From contig NZ_DFQS01000071.1 of NCBI RefSeq assembly GCF_002377905.1, positions 1 to 24,447 of the forward strand: a DNA stretch of 24,447 nucleotides, read 5' to 3'. The stretch comes from Psychrobacter sp. UBA3483. Lineage in GTDB: Bacteria > Pseudomonadota > Gammaproteobacteria > Pseudomonadales > Moraxellaceae. Under the pieces are notes generated by a model. The model had not been told where the DNA came from. It ran no database searches and worked only from the letters and a program-made list of their open reading frames with translations. This document shows positions 15,680-22,718 of the stretch, piece by piece (within the stretch, counting starts at the first letter, position 1; every line of letters begins with the position of its first letter). The translations under genes and the position numbers were made by a program.

Positions 15680-16030
15680 ATGTCAGATATGGCAAAGACA
15701 GATATGAAAAATAAACAACCATTACATTATGAAGTCATTAATAATACCGAGAAAAAGCGTTTTGAGATTCATATCGATGACAAAATCGCTTTAGAGGATT
15801 ATGAATTTTTCACCACGAGTGCCGGCGAAAAAGGTATTGAATACAAACATACCGAAGTGCCAGCAGAGTTAGGTGGCCAAGGTATTGCAGGGTATCTGGT
15901 CAAATATATTTTGGATGATGCAGCGGCGAAAAACTTGCGGGTAAAACCAACTTGTTCTTATGTAAAGTCCTATATTGACAAGTATCCAGAGTACCAAGAC
16001 AATTCAGTATTCCATAACGCTACGCCTTAA
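15680..16030 (+). CDS. Small GNAT-fold N-acetyltransferase (YidJ/YjdJ-like)
   Basis: Protein of 116 residues in the small GNAT subfamily related to YidJ/YjdJ. The acetyl-CoA loop appears as AELGGQGIAGYLVKYILDDA (about residues 62-81), preceded by EYKHTEVP, and the family tail motif PTCSYVKSYIDKYPEYQD is complete. Proteins of this subfamily are usually 90-100 residues and their substrates are generally unknown. The N-terminus here has about 20 extra polar residues. The ATG at 15680 follows AAGGAAATTTAACC. The gene diverges from the pirin pair and ends at a bidirectional terminator. Confidence 0.88.
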   Translation: MSDMAKTDMKNKQPLHYEVINNTEKKRFEIHIDDKIALEDYEFFTTSAGEKGIEYKHTEVPAELGGQGIAGYLVKYILDDAAAKNLRVKPTCSYVKSYIDKYPEYQDNSVFHNATP

Positions 16031-16064
16031 ATAGCGATATATAAGCGCTTAACCAGAAAGCAAG

Positions 16065-16099
16065 AAAAACGCCCTATCCGTAAAGATAGAGCGTTTTTT
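16065..16099 (+). terminator. Bidirectional terminator between GNAT and DUF1275 genes
   Basis: AAAAACGC and GCGTTTTT flank CTATC/GATAG, with one mismatched pair between the two stems and a CGTAAA loop. T-runs on both strands allow it to serve both converging genes. Confidence 0.8.
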
Positions 16100-16141
16100 A
16101 TTGGCAATGGTTTAGGTGAGATTTATTATTGGTAGTATTCC

Positions 16142-16879
16142 TTAAGCGATATGCGCTAAGAATTCTTTATCGCGTGCCATCACTGATAAATACAGCACGG
16201 GCAATACAAACAAACCTACAGCCCAAAAACTCAGCTGCGTATATAGCAGCGCACCGACTAACGCGCCAACTAAAAAGCTAAACACCAATACTGAGCTGTG
16301 TGCCAGTTTTTTGCCATTATCGGCGTTTCGATTGCGTAGATAATCAGTCAAATTGATACCCAGTTGCGTGGTATTTCCAGTCATCAATACCGTTGGGCTC
16401 ATGTGCTTAATCATTGTCTTGCTAGCGGTATTACGAATCGCCAGTGCAATGAGACCCAACCCACCTGTTATTGCCACGGTAATATCGCCGGCATCAACAA
16501 ACGGCTGATAATAAAGCCCAGCCACCATAAATGCGGTCAAAAAAGCCGCTTCTGCTAAAAATAAGTGACTTAGCGTCAGTTGTTTATTCTGACTATGGTC
16601 AATAAATATTTTGGTGACCATAACCGTTAAAATAAACAACGGTAAAGCGGCAAGTTTGATCCATAAACCCGCCTCACCTTTCACCAAGCCACTACCCGCC
16701 ATCACCAAGTTACCCGTGACATGGGCAGTAAAAAAACCAAACAAGGTGATAAAACCAATGGTATCAATCGCACCGCCGACCACTGTTAAAAGTACAGGCG
16801 TTTGATGACGTTGCCAAAAGCTGGGCAGCTTGGCAGTCTCTGTAGAAATAGGATTAGGCACGCGACGACTGGCCTGCAA
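16142..16879 (-). CDS. DUF1275 (YoaK-like) membrane protein lacking an ATG start
   Basis: Inner-membrane protein of about 245 residues in the DUF1275 family, role unknown. Family features are GGAIDTIGFITLFGFFTAHVTGN near residue 35 and the later TQLGINLTDYL block, with about six hydrophobic segments. The frame is complete downstream, but it has no ATG before the first transmembrane segments. The available starts are TTG at 16879 and a GTG six codons later. An in-frame TAA lies a few dozen bases upstream. Both candidate starts overlap the end of a truncated FMN-reductase frame (16854-16946) that has a strong ribosome-binding site, so translation may depend on coupling to that short frame. The probable cause is a deletion that removed the native start. 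Confidence 0.8.
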   Translation of the reverse strand: MQASRRVPNPISTETAKLPSFWQRHQTPVLLTVVGGAIDTIGFITLFGFFTAHVTGNLVMAGSGLVKGEAGLWIKLAALPLFILTVMVTKIFIDHSQNKQLTLSHLFLAEAAFLTAFMVAGLYYQPFVDAGDITVAITGGLGLIALAIRNTASKTMIKHMSPTVLMTGNTTQLGINLTDYLRNRNADNGKKLAHSSVLVFSFLVGALVGALLYTQLSFWAVGLFVLPVLYLSVMARDKEFLAHIA

Positions 16880-16946
16880 ATTTACGATTGATGGATTCTT
16901 TTCGCAAACTACCGATAATTAAGGCGATATTTATGGATGCGCTCAT
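16854..16946 (-). pseudogene. Truncated NADPH-dependent FMN reductase (N-terminus only)
   Basis: A 30-codon frame starting at ATG 16946, with a strong AAGGAG ribosome-binding site. Its first 24 residues read as the start of a flavodoxin-fold NADPH-dependent FMN/quinone reductase (ChrR/YieF type): a beta strand followed by IIGSLRKESINRKFA, which contains the FMN-phosphate-binding GSLRKxSxN motif. After codon 24 the similarity stops. Six unrelated codons and TAA follow, read out of frame through the DUF1275 N-terminus. The full enzyme would be about 180-190 residues, so nearly all of the gene is missing. It lies downstream of doxX on the same strand, a usual partnership in redox-stress gene sets. 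Confidence 0.75.
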
Positions 16947-16999
16947 AGGGGCTCCTTGATTATGATTATAATACGATATTGTCTAAACCATTTACTCTA

Positions 17000-17392
17000 C
17001 TAGATTCTGCGCGTATGACTGTTATCAATTGAATATGCGCCTGGTCCATGAGCAAAAATCATCAAGAAACCACCTGCCATCGCAATATTTTTCATAAATG
17101 GGTTCATTTGTGATTCATCAATCCAAAATTGATGGAAAAGTAGCGCCGACGCAATGCTAAAACCAGCCATTAAGATCGCCACCAAGCGCGCTTTAAAGCC
17201 TAATAAAATCGCGATACCACCAAGCAGCTCAACAGCAATGACCAAAGGCAATAGCATACCCGGTACGCCCATTGATTCCATATAACCTTGGGTAGCCGCG
17301 TAGCCGGTGATTTTGGTAAAGCCAGAAAAGATAAAGATCATCGATAATAATAAGCGGCCAATCGGGGCGCTCAGCTCTTGTAATTTGTCCAT
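17000..17392 (-). CDS. DoxX family membrane protein
   Basis: Inner-membrane protein of 130 residues with four hydrophobic segments, belonging to the DoxX family. The N-terminus LSAPIGRLLLSMIFIFSGFTKITGY is the family signature. GMLLPLVIAVELLGGIAILLGFKARL and NPFMKNIAMAGGFLMIFAHGPG complete the pattern. DoxX relatives act with thiosulfate or redox systems in some species, and in proteobacteria they often sit next to pirins and quinone reductases. The ATG follows GGAGAATAATC. Downstream on the same strand come the FMN-reductase remnant and the DUF1275 gene. Its promoter matches that of the pirin gene. Confidence 0.92.
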   Translation of the reverse strand: MDKLQELSAPIGRLLLSMIFIFSGFTKITGYAATQGYMESMGVPGMLLPLVIAVELLGGIAILLGFKARLVAILMAGFSIASALLFHQFWIDESQMNPFMKNIAMAGGFLMIFAHGPGAYSIDNSHTRRI

Positions 17393-17469
17393 GATTATTC
17401 TCCAGTAAGATAAAAGTCATGATTATAAATATTTTATTTAAAAGACTTTTGTTCGATTAAATGATGGCA

Positions 17470-17539
17470 TTATTGTAGTCGTTGCTTAATAATAGATAAA
17501 CCATGATAACTGCAAATGTAAGTTCTCATTTAGAGAACA
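17470..17539 (-). promoter_or_regulatory. LysR-type promoter of doxX
   Basis: On the minus strand, TTTATC (17495-17500) and TACAAT (17472-17477) are 17 bp apart. A perfect GTTCTC-ATTTA-GAGAAC dyad (17522-17538) is centred about 65 bp upstream of the inferred start. Spacing and sequence match the pirin promoter at 15428-15497 without gaps. Confidence 0.7.
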
Positions 17540-17821
17540 GTAAAGAGACTATTCAACTGCTACAATAATAAGAACCATTATAATATTGCTCATTACTTAT
17601 GCTCGTTATCTATGCTTCTTACTAAGTCTTTCTACTTAAGCTCATTATCAAGACAGTTAGCATTTGAACTATCCTATAGGACCGCACAGAAAGAAACATT
17701 TTTCAATACGGTTTGACGTCTGATATCATGATTTTTTGCTACACTTATTATGTTGCTATATAAGAGATACTTAACGCTGGCTTTCAAATAAAGCGCTTTT
17801 CAACCAAATAATTTCTAAACG

Positions 17822-17845
17822 ATTATCAGTCTTGGCGCTGATAAT
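17822..17845. promoter_or_regulatory. First perfect inverted repeat upstream of the yceI-type gene
   Basis: ATTATCAG and CTGATAAT form perfect 8-bp arms eight bases apart. No T-run follows on either strand, so it is not a terminator. It is either an operator or a leader hairpin. Confidence 0.5.
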
Positions 17846-17855
17846 TAAAAAAGGC

Positions 17856-17879
17856 AGTATATTGACGCGACAATATACT
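17856..17879. promoter_or_regulatory. Second perfect inverted repeat upstream of the yceI-type gene
   Basis: AGTATATTG and CAATATACT form perfect 9-bp arms six bases apart, 33 bp before the start codon. The position fits a repressor operator or an mRNA hairpin close to the ribosome-binding site. Confidence 0.5.
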
Positions 17880-17912
17880 TGCTCCTACTTACTCAGTTAA
17901 AAAGGATGATTT

Positions 17913-18524
17913 ATGATCACTGTAAATTCTATTAAAAAAACAAACCGCGCAATCGCTTTTGCTGCTATCGGTACGCTTGGTCTGCTTAGCACATTAGGCC
18001 ACGCGGCGACTTACGAGCTTGACCCGCATCATACCGCCGTGCGCTTTTCTGTCGACCACTTTGGTACCACGACCAATGCTGGCGGCTTTTATAATTTATC
18101 GGGCATTCTTGAATATGCGCCTAAAGAGCAAAAAGGTTTTGTCGGTATTACGATTCCTATGGGTAGCTTGAGCACAGGCATTAAAGCGTTTGACGGCCAT
18201 CTGAAATCTGCCGATTTCTTTAACGTAAAAGAATATCCGACCGCTTACTTCAAATCGACCAAATGGGAATTTGACGGTGATAAAGTTAAAACGGTCAAAG
18301 GTGATTTAACGCTGCTAGGTAAGACTCATCCAGTGACTTTAAAAGCCACTAAATTTAACTGTTATGACAGCCCTTTATTAAAAGCTGAAGCGTGTGGTGG
18401 TGATTTTGAAACCACGATCGATAGAACCAAATGGGGCATCAATACCTTTACCGATGGCGGTATGATGAAAGACATCAAGCTGGTCGTTCAGGTAGAAGGT
18501 AGTAAAAAAGCGGATCTTAAATAA
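17913..18524 (+). CDS. Periplasmic YceI-family lipid-binding protein
   Basis: Secreted protein of 203 residues with a Sec signal peptide: basic start, hydrophobic core at about residues 13-28 and a probable cut after LGHA (residue 31). The mature part is a YceI beta-barrel. It begins ATYELDPHHTAVRFSVDHFG, includes LKSADFFNVKEYPTAYFKST and ends in DIKLVVQVEG. YceI-fold proteins bind polyprenyl or amphiphilic molecules and are often induced by base or osmotic stress. The ligand here is unknown. Two Cys (in NCYDSPLLKAEACGG) may form a periplasmic disulphide. The ribosome-binding site AAAGGATGATTT precedes the ATG, and the gene ends with its own terminator. Confidence 0.93.
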   Translation: MITVNSIKKTNRAIAFAAIGTLGLLSTLGHAATYELDPHHTAVRFSVDHFGTTTNAGGFYNLSGILEYAPKEQKGFVGITIPMGSLSTGIKAFDGHLKSADFFNVKEYPTAYFKSTKWEFDGDKVKTVKGDLTLLGKTHPVTLKATKFNCYDSPLLKAEACGGDFETTIDRTKWGINTFTDGGMMKDIKLVVQVEGSKKADLK

Positions 18525-18591
18525 GACTGCTTTCTGACTGTAAAACCGTCCTTTATACGTGGCACAGTCTAAACGAGTTGGTGTTATTGAT

Positions 18592-18620
18592 AAAAGGCTG
18601 GGTTTCTAACTCAGCCTTTT
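18592..18620 (+). terminator. Terminator after the yceI-type gene
   Basis: AAAAGGCTG and CAGCCTTTT pair around a short inner stem (GTT/AAC) and a T-run follows. It separates the yceI-type gene from the LysR gene on the same strand. Confidence 0.8.
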
Positions 18621-18784
18621 ATATTTTATATCGTTAATTTTGAATAAAATAGATATATTAAATGTATGCTTAGATTAAGATAACACTTGGCAAATAACCG
18701 TTTTATATCATGGTCATCATAAGATATAGCAAAATAACAATAGCTAAATAACCATATCTAAAAAACAGTAAGGAGGTAGCTAGG

Positions 18785-19690
18785 ATGGGACAACTAGAAG
18801 ACATGGCAATGTTTGTGCGTATTGTCGAGGCGGGTAGCATTACTAAGGCTGCCGAGCAACTCAATATTGCCAAGTCAGCGGTGAGCCGCCGTCTTAAGGA
18901 TTTAGAGACGCGCTTGGGCAGTCAACTTATCAGCCGCACAACGCGCCAATCGAATCTGACCCAAGCTGGCGAGCAGTATTACCAAAAGGTGAGTAATATC
19001 CTCAGCGAAGTGGACGCGCTAAACGAGGAAACCAGTGGCGCGCCGACGCGTATCGAGGGTACCTTAAAAATGACCGCGCCCTTGTCATTTGGCTTAATGC
19101 ATTTAAACGATGTCATCGATGAGTATGCCAATCAGCACCCCAATCTGAATTTTGAGCTGAACTTTTCTGACCGGCATACCGATTTGGTAGAGGAAGGATT
19201 TGAATTAGCCATTCGGATTAGGGAGCTGCAAGATTCAAGTTATCAAGCCAAACGTCTGGCGCTGATTCGTTATACCTTATGTGCCAGTCCTGAATATCTG
19301 ACTAGAGTAGGCATGCCAGAAACCATCGAGGATTTGGCCAAGCATGAGTTTTTGCAATACGGCTTGAGTAAATCCAGCATGCTTGAGCTGATAGACGAGC
19401 AAGGCAAAAAACACCAAGTGGCTATTAACTCAAAAATAAAAGTGAATAACGGTGACTTTTTGCGTGATATGGCCGTAAAAGGGCACGGTATTGCTTTTTT
19501 ACCCAATTTCATCACTTATAAAACCCTAGCCAGTGGTGAGCTGGTGCCCATTATGCAGAAGTATCAACTGCCCACTTTAAACGCTTATGCAGTCTACCCA
19601 AAAAATCGTTTTTTATCGCAGCGTTGCCGTTATCTCATTGATTTTATTGCCGAGCGTTTTGGTGACAATCCTTATTGGGATAAATTTTAA
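18785..19690 (+). CDS. LysR family transcriptional regulator
   Basis: LysR-type DNA-binding regulator of 301 residues. The winged helix-turn-helix occupies about residues 5-63 (FVRIVEAGSITKAAEQLNIA, then KSAVSRRLKDLETRLGSQLI). The effector-binding domain follows from about residue 90 (EGTLKMTAPLSFGLMHL). The ribosome-binding site TAAGGAGGT is a perfect match to the 16S anti-Shine-Dalgarno sequence, which is unusual for a low-abundance regulator. Subfamily members are often adjacent to pirin, DoxX or quinone-oxidoreductase genes. The doxX and pirin promoters here carry a matching LysR-type box, so these are its best candidate targets by inference. The metallo-hydrolase/SDR pair directly downstream is another. 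Confidence 0.93.
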   Translation: MGQLEDMAMFVRIVEAGSITKAAEQLNIAKSAVSRRLKDLETRLGSQLISRTTRQSNLTQAGEQYYQKVSNILSEVDALNEETSGAPTRIEGTLKMTAPLSFGLMHLNDVIDEYANQHPNLNFELNFSDRHTDLVEEGFELAIRIRELQDSSYQAKRLALIRYTLCASPEYLTRVGMPETIEDLAKHEFLQYGLSKSSMLELIDEQGKKHQVAINSKIKVNNGDFLRDMAVKGHGIAFLPNFITYKTLASGELVPIMQKYQLPTLNAYAVYPKNRFLSQRCRYLIDFIAERFGDNPYWDKF

Positions 19691-19737
19691 TAGACCTAAT
19701 TTAGTAAACTGAGCAGTTTTTCAAAGTCGCTATAAAT

Positions 19738-19768
19738 CTTAAAACAATACTGTTAGTATTATTTTAAG
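19738..19768. promoter_or_regulatory. Long near-perfect palindrome upstream of the metallo-hydrolase gene
   Basis: Two 14-bp arms (CTTAAAACAATACT and AGTATTATTTTAAG) are separated by GTT and differ at a single pair. It starts 47 bp past the LysR stop and ends 28 bp before the next ATG. Being AT-rich, it is a poor terminator, so an operator is more likely. Confidence 0.6.
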
Positions 19769-19796
19769 TTATCCATCAGCCATAAGGAAATGCATT

Positions 19797-20924
19797 ATGG
19801 ATTTATCAACGTTAGGCATGAAAGCCATTCACGACTTTGATGACGTTCGTCAAAGCCTGTTACCACAAGAGCGCCTAAAAGCCGCACGCACGCACGCAAA
19901 CGCTTTTAGAGAACGCTTTATGGATGAGCCTCCGGTACAGTTTTATCAAAGCGCCGACATGGTGCGCGTGCCCTACCCGACATGGTACGCTTACAGTGGC
20001 GTCTATACCCAAAGCACCTATAAATTTCCCTACATTCATATCTTAAATCGCATTTTTATCGTGCAATATCATGACTTTTCGGGCGAATTAAAAACCTTGC
20101 TGTTTTCTCCTTCTGATATTGAAGCGGATCGTGAGACGCCATTCTTTAAACGCTTAACCGATAAAATGCCCAGTTGGTCGCCGCTTGAAGGCGTGGTTGC
20201 GCCTATCATTCGTGATGTCACTGGTGCCTTAGCGGAAGTTGGCTTGTCTCCAGAAGACGTTGATTATATTAGCTACGACCACCTTCACACCCAAGATGTA
20301 CGTCGTTGGCTCGGTACAAAAGATAAGCCTGCCTATTTCCCCAACGCCAAGTTATTGGTTCATGAGCAAGAATGGTTAAGTACTACCTCATTATTACCCG
20401 TGCAAGCAGATTGGTATTGCCCAAATGGTATTGAAGGTGTCGATCCTGACAAAGTGATTAAGTTCACCGGTAGCATTCAATTGGGTGAAGGCGTCGCACT
20501 CGTGCATACCCCCGGTCATACCGAAGGTAATCATTCGTTAGTCGCCCGCGTACCTGACGGCATCAGAGTGACTTCAGAAAATGGCGTCGGCGCTGATGCT
20601 TATGCACCCATGAATTCGAAAGTAAATGCTATCCGCCGTTATGCCAAAGATACAGGGATAGAAGTGATTTTAAATGGAAATACCCTAGAAGGCAGTAATG
20701 AGCAATATATCTCAATGGTTATAGAGAAAACCATCGCGGGGCCTTCTAAAAATCCTGACTTCCCTAACTGCGCCTCTAGTAGCGAAGCAACGCCCTACTG
20801 GCTCATTCCTGGGCATAAAGTCAGTCATTTAATCGGCGAGGCAAAGTTTGGTAGCTTGCAGAAAAAATCAGCAAAACAGTCAAGCTCGATAAAAGACAGC
20901 TCATTGCAAAAGGAAAGCGCGTGA
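19797..20924 (+). CDS. Divergent metallo-beta-lactamase-fold hydrolase
   Basis: Protein of 375 residues with a recognisable but altered MBL fold. The first metal motif reads HLHTQD (162-167) where the family has HxHxDH, so the Asp and last His positions hold Gln and Asp. The second motif HTPGHTEGN (238-246) is normal. The usual metal-bridging Asp region reads SENGVG (260-265), and a late IPGHK (337-341) may supply another His. FPNAKLLVHEQEW (181-193) is a typical family element. No signal peptide is seen. The C-terminal 30 residues are low complexity, with LQKKSA and LQKESA echoing each other. Possible activities include lactone or ester hydrolysis. The gene overlaps the following SDR gene. 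Confidence 0.8.
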   Translation: MDLSTLGMKAIHDFDDVRQSLLPQERLKAARTHANAFRERFMDEPPVQFYQSADMVRVPYPTWYAYSGVYTQSTYKFPYIHILNRIFIVQYHDFSGELKTLLFSPSDIEADRETPFFKRLTDKMPSWSPLEGVVAPIIRDVTGALAEVGLSPEDVDYISYDHLHTQDVRRWLGTKDKPAYFPNAKLLVHEQEWLSTTSLLPVQADWYCPNGIEGVDPDKVIKFTGSIQLGEGVALVHTPGHTEGNHSLVARVPDGIRVTSENGVGADAYAPMNSKVNAIRRYAKDTGIEVILNGNTLEGSNEQYISMVIEKTIAGPSKNPDFPNCASSSEATPYWLIPGHKVSHLIGEAKFGSLQKKSAKQSSSIKDSSLQKESA

Positions 20925-21727
20925 TGGGTTATTTTACGGGTAAAACTATCTATATCACTGGGGCGGCCTCTGGTATCGGACTTGAAACAGCTAAGCAGCT
21001 GATTGGGCAAGATGCCAATTTGGTCTTGTTTGATAGACAAGCGCTTGATGAGGCCGTTGCTATTCTGCAAGGTTTGAACAAAAAAAAAGCTTCGATTATC
21101 AGCTATAAATTGGACGTCACTGACGGCGATACCACAACCAAGAAAATCGCTGAGGCTGCAAGCAAGCTATCGCCTGATATCTTAATGCATTTTGTCGGGA
21201 TTACAGGGCCTTGGACGTTTGATGAGATGAGCCAAGAACAGTTTGAGCGCGTACTGACTATCAATCTATTCGGCACTCGTAACGTCTTGGCTGCCGTGCG
21301 CCCGTTTTTATCGCGTGGCGATCAGGTCATGGTAACCGCTTCGATGGCGTCATTTACCGGCAGTTATGGCTACAGCTCTTATAGCGCCTCAAAATTTGCT
21401 ATTTGGGGCATGATGCAATCTATCGGTTTTGAGTGGAAGCCTGACGGTATTGATATCACTGTCTTTGCGCCGCCACCGATAGATACGCCGCTCACCCAAG
21501 CAGAAGTCGGCGTAATGGCACAAGCCGGTGTCGGCATGAAAAAACTGGCTGGTGAATTAAAAATTGACGATGCCGTTAAATCAATGCTCAAAGGCGTAGA
21601 AAAGCGGCAGTTCTTGGTCGTCCCAGGCGTGATGGCAAACTTGATTAGATTACAGCTGCGCTTCTTTCCTGTGAGCTGGGTTAATTGGATAGGCAATAAG
21701 ACCGTCGCTTTTTCGCTTAGAAAATAG
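20921..21727 (+). CDS. Short-chain dehydrogenase/reductase (first copy)
   Basis: Classical SDR of 268 residues, probably cytoplasmic and NAD(P)-dependent. The cofactor motif TGAASGIG is at residues 13-20. Catalytic Ser lies in TASMAS (around 141-144), YSASK at 154-158 and a catalytic Asn in TINLFG (115). The usual NNAG motif is replaced by HFVG (90-93). The C-terminal PGVMANLIRLQLRFFP resembles long-chain-substrate SDRs. The start overlaps the metallo-hydrolase stop: GTG at 20921 overlaps by four bases, ATG at 20924 by one, and AGGA precedes both. The tight coupling implies a shared pathway, possibly opening a lactone or ester and then oxidising or reducing the product. Confidence 0.9.
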   Translation: MMGYFTGKTIYITGAASGIGLETAKQLIGQDANLVLFDRQALDEAVAILQGLNKKKASIISYKLDVTDGDTTTKKIAEAASKLSPDILMHFVGITGPWTFDEMSQEQFERVLTINLFGTRNVLAAVRPFLSRGDQVMVTASMASFTGSYGYSSYSASKFAIWGMMQSIGFEWKPDGIDITVFAPPPIDTPLTQAEVGVMAQAGVGMKKLAGELKIDDAVKSMLKGVEKRQFLVVPGVMANLIRLQLRFFPVSWVNWIGNKTVAFSLRK

Positions 21728-21805
21728 CATTTCTAACAATGGCTTATTTGCATTAAAATTTCGCCGCCATCGAGTTTTAATCAGTCAGTTAAAAACAATT
21801 CCCAT

Positions 21806-21846
21806 AAAAAAGCGTCACCCAACATTGAGTTAGGTGACGCTTTTTT
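21806..21846. terminator. Bidirectional terminator between the two SDR genes
   Basis: AAAAAAGCGTCACC and GGTGACGCTTTTTT pair perfectly, with an inner AAC/GTT extension. It lies between two converging genes and has T-runs both ways. Confidence 0.9.
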
Positions 21847-21880
21847 ATGACAAGTTTTCTACACTAGCGACTATCGAATC

Positions 21881-22672
21881 TTAATCTAATGTTTGTACAC
21901 CGCCGCCATTAACAAATAACGTCTGACCACTCACCCATTCGGAGATAGGCGCCGCAAAATACAGCATCGCTCCCGCGATATCATCGGCTTCGCCTAAACG
22001 TTTGATAGGCGTATGCGATAGCATTTTCTCTTCAATCTCAGGCGTCAATACGCTCTCCAACGCCGCAGTGCGCGTGGCACCTGGACCCACAGCATTAATA
22101 CGCACCTCAGGACCGAAGTCATGGGTCAGGTTAGCGACCATATGATTGACCGCCGCTTTTGATGCAGCATAGCCGCTCATATCTGGGCTCTTATTGACAC
22201 TCGACATCGATGTGGTGATTACGATTGAGCCATAGCCTGATTTTTTCATATGTGGCACGCATAACTGGCATAAGCGCCACGCGCTAAAAACGTTTAATTC
22301 AAAGTCGCGACGAAAATCATCAACAGTGATTTTAAACGGATTTTCTTGCCCGCCACCGCCGCCGCCGGCGTTACTAATCAGGATATTGATACGACCAAAC
22401 ACCTCTAGTGTTTTATCGACCATGGCGACCAAATCCTCATCTTTTAAAATATTGCATTCAACAGCCAACACTTTTACACCGTAGCTTTCAATTTCTTTGG
22501 CAGCTTTATTGGCATCTTCAATCTTTAAATCTGCAATGACGATATTTGCGCCTGCTTGCGCCAAACGCAAAGCCGTCGCCTTACCAATCCCATTGGCGCC
22601 GCCCGTCACAATCGCCGTTCTACCACTTAAATCAAACAATTCATTAAATGCTTTATGTTGAAAATCTTGCAT
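21881..22672 (-). CDS. SDR resembling 7-alpha-hydroxysteroid dehydrogenase
   Basis: Classical SDR of 263 residues. TGGANGIG (23-30) binds the dinucleotide, NAGGGGGG (101-108) is the Asn-Ala-Gly block, and the catalytic Ser lies in TTSMSS (153-158) with YAASK at 168-172. The closest family I recognise is E. coli HdhA. Shared blocks include TPEIEEKMLSHTPIKRLG and WVSGQTLFVNGGGVQ. The true substrate may be another alcohol or keto acid, so the steroid name only marks the subfamily. The ATG at 22672 has AAGGA six bases upstream. A TTG two codons earlier is a less likely start. The promoter region is rich in repeated half-sites. Confidence 0.92.
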   Translation of the reverse strand: MQDFQHKAFNELFDLSGRTAIVTGGANGIGKATALRLAQAGANIVIADLKIEDANKAAKEIESYGVKVLAVECNILKDEDLVAMVDKTLEVFGRINILISNAGGGGGGQENPFKITVDDFRRDFELNVFSAWRLCQLCVPHMKKSGYGSIVITTSMSSVNKSPDMSGYAASKAAVNHMVANLTHDFGPEVRINAVGPGATRTAALESVLTPEIEEKMLSHTPIKRLGEADDIAGAMLYFAAPISEWVSGQTLFVNGGGVQTLD

Positions 22673-22718
22673 ACCCAATCCTTATCATCATTATTATTAT
22701 TTTTAAAAGCTACAGACC

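Larger units (their letters stand above)
17393..17912. other. Divergent regulatory region between doxX and the yceI-type gene
   Basis: This region holds no coding frame. From left to right it has the doxX promoter with its LysR-type dyad (17470-17539), then an AT-rich middle part with loosely repeated TTAnnnATGCT-like words. Next comes an extended -10 element for the yceI-type gene (TGCTACACT, 17737-17745). Two perfect inverted repeats (17822-17845 and 17856-17879) lie in the predicted 5' leader of that gene. Confidence 0.55.

Noticed and set aside
20830..20921. The repetitive C-terminal tail of the metallo-hydrolase as a frameshift product
   Set aside because: The frame stays open to a stop that overlaps the SDR start by the normal coupled arrangement, so the tail seems genuine although low in complexity.
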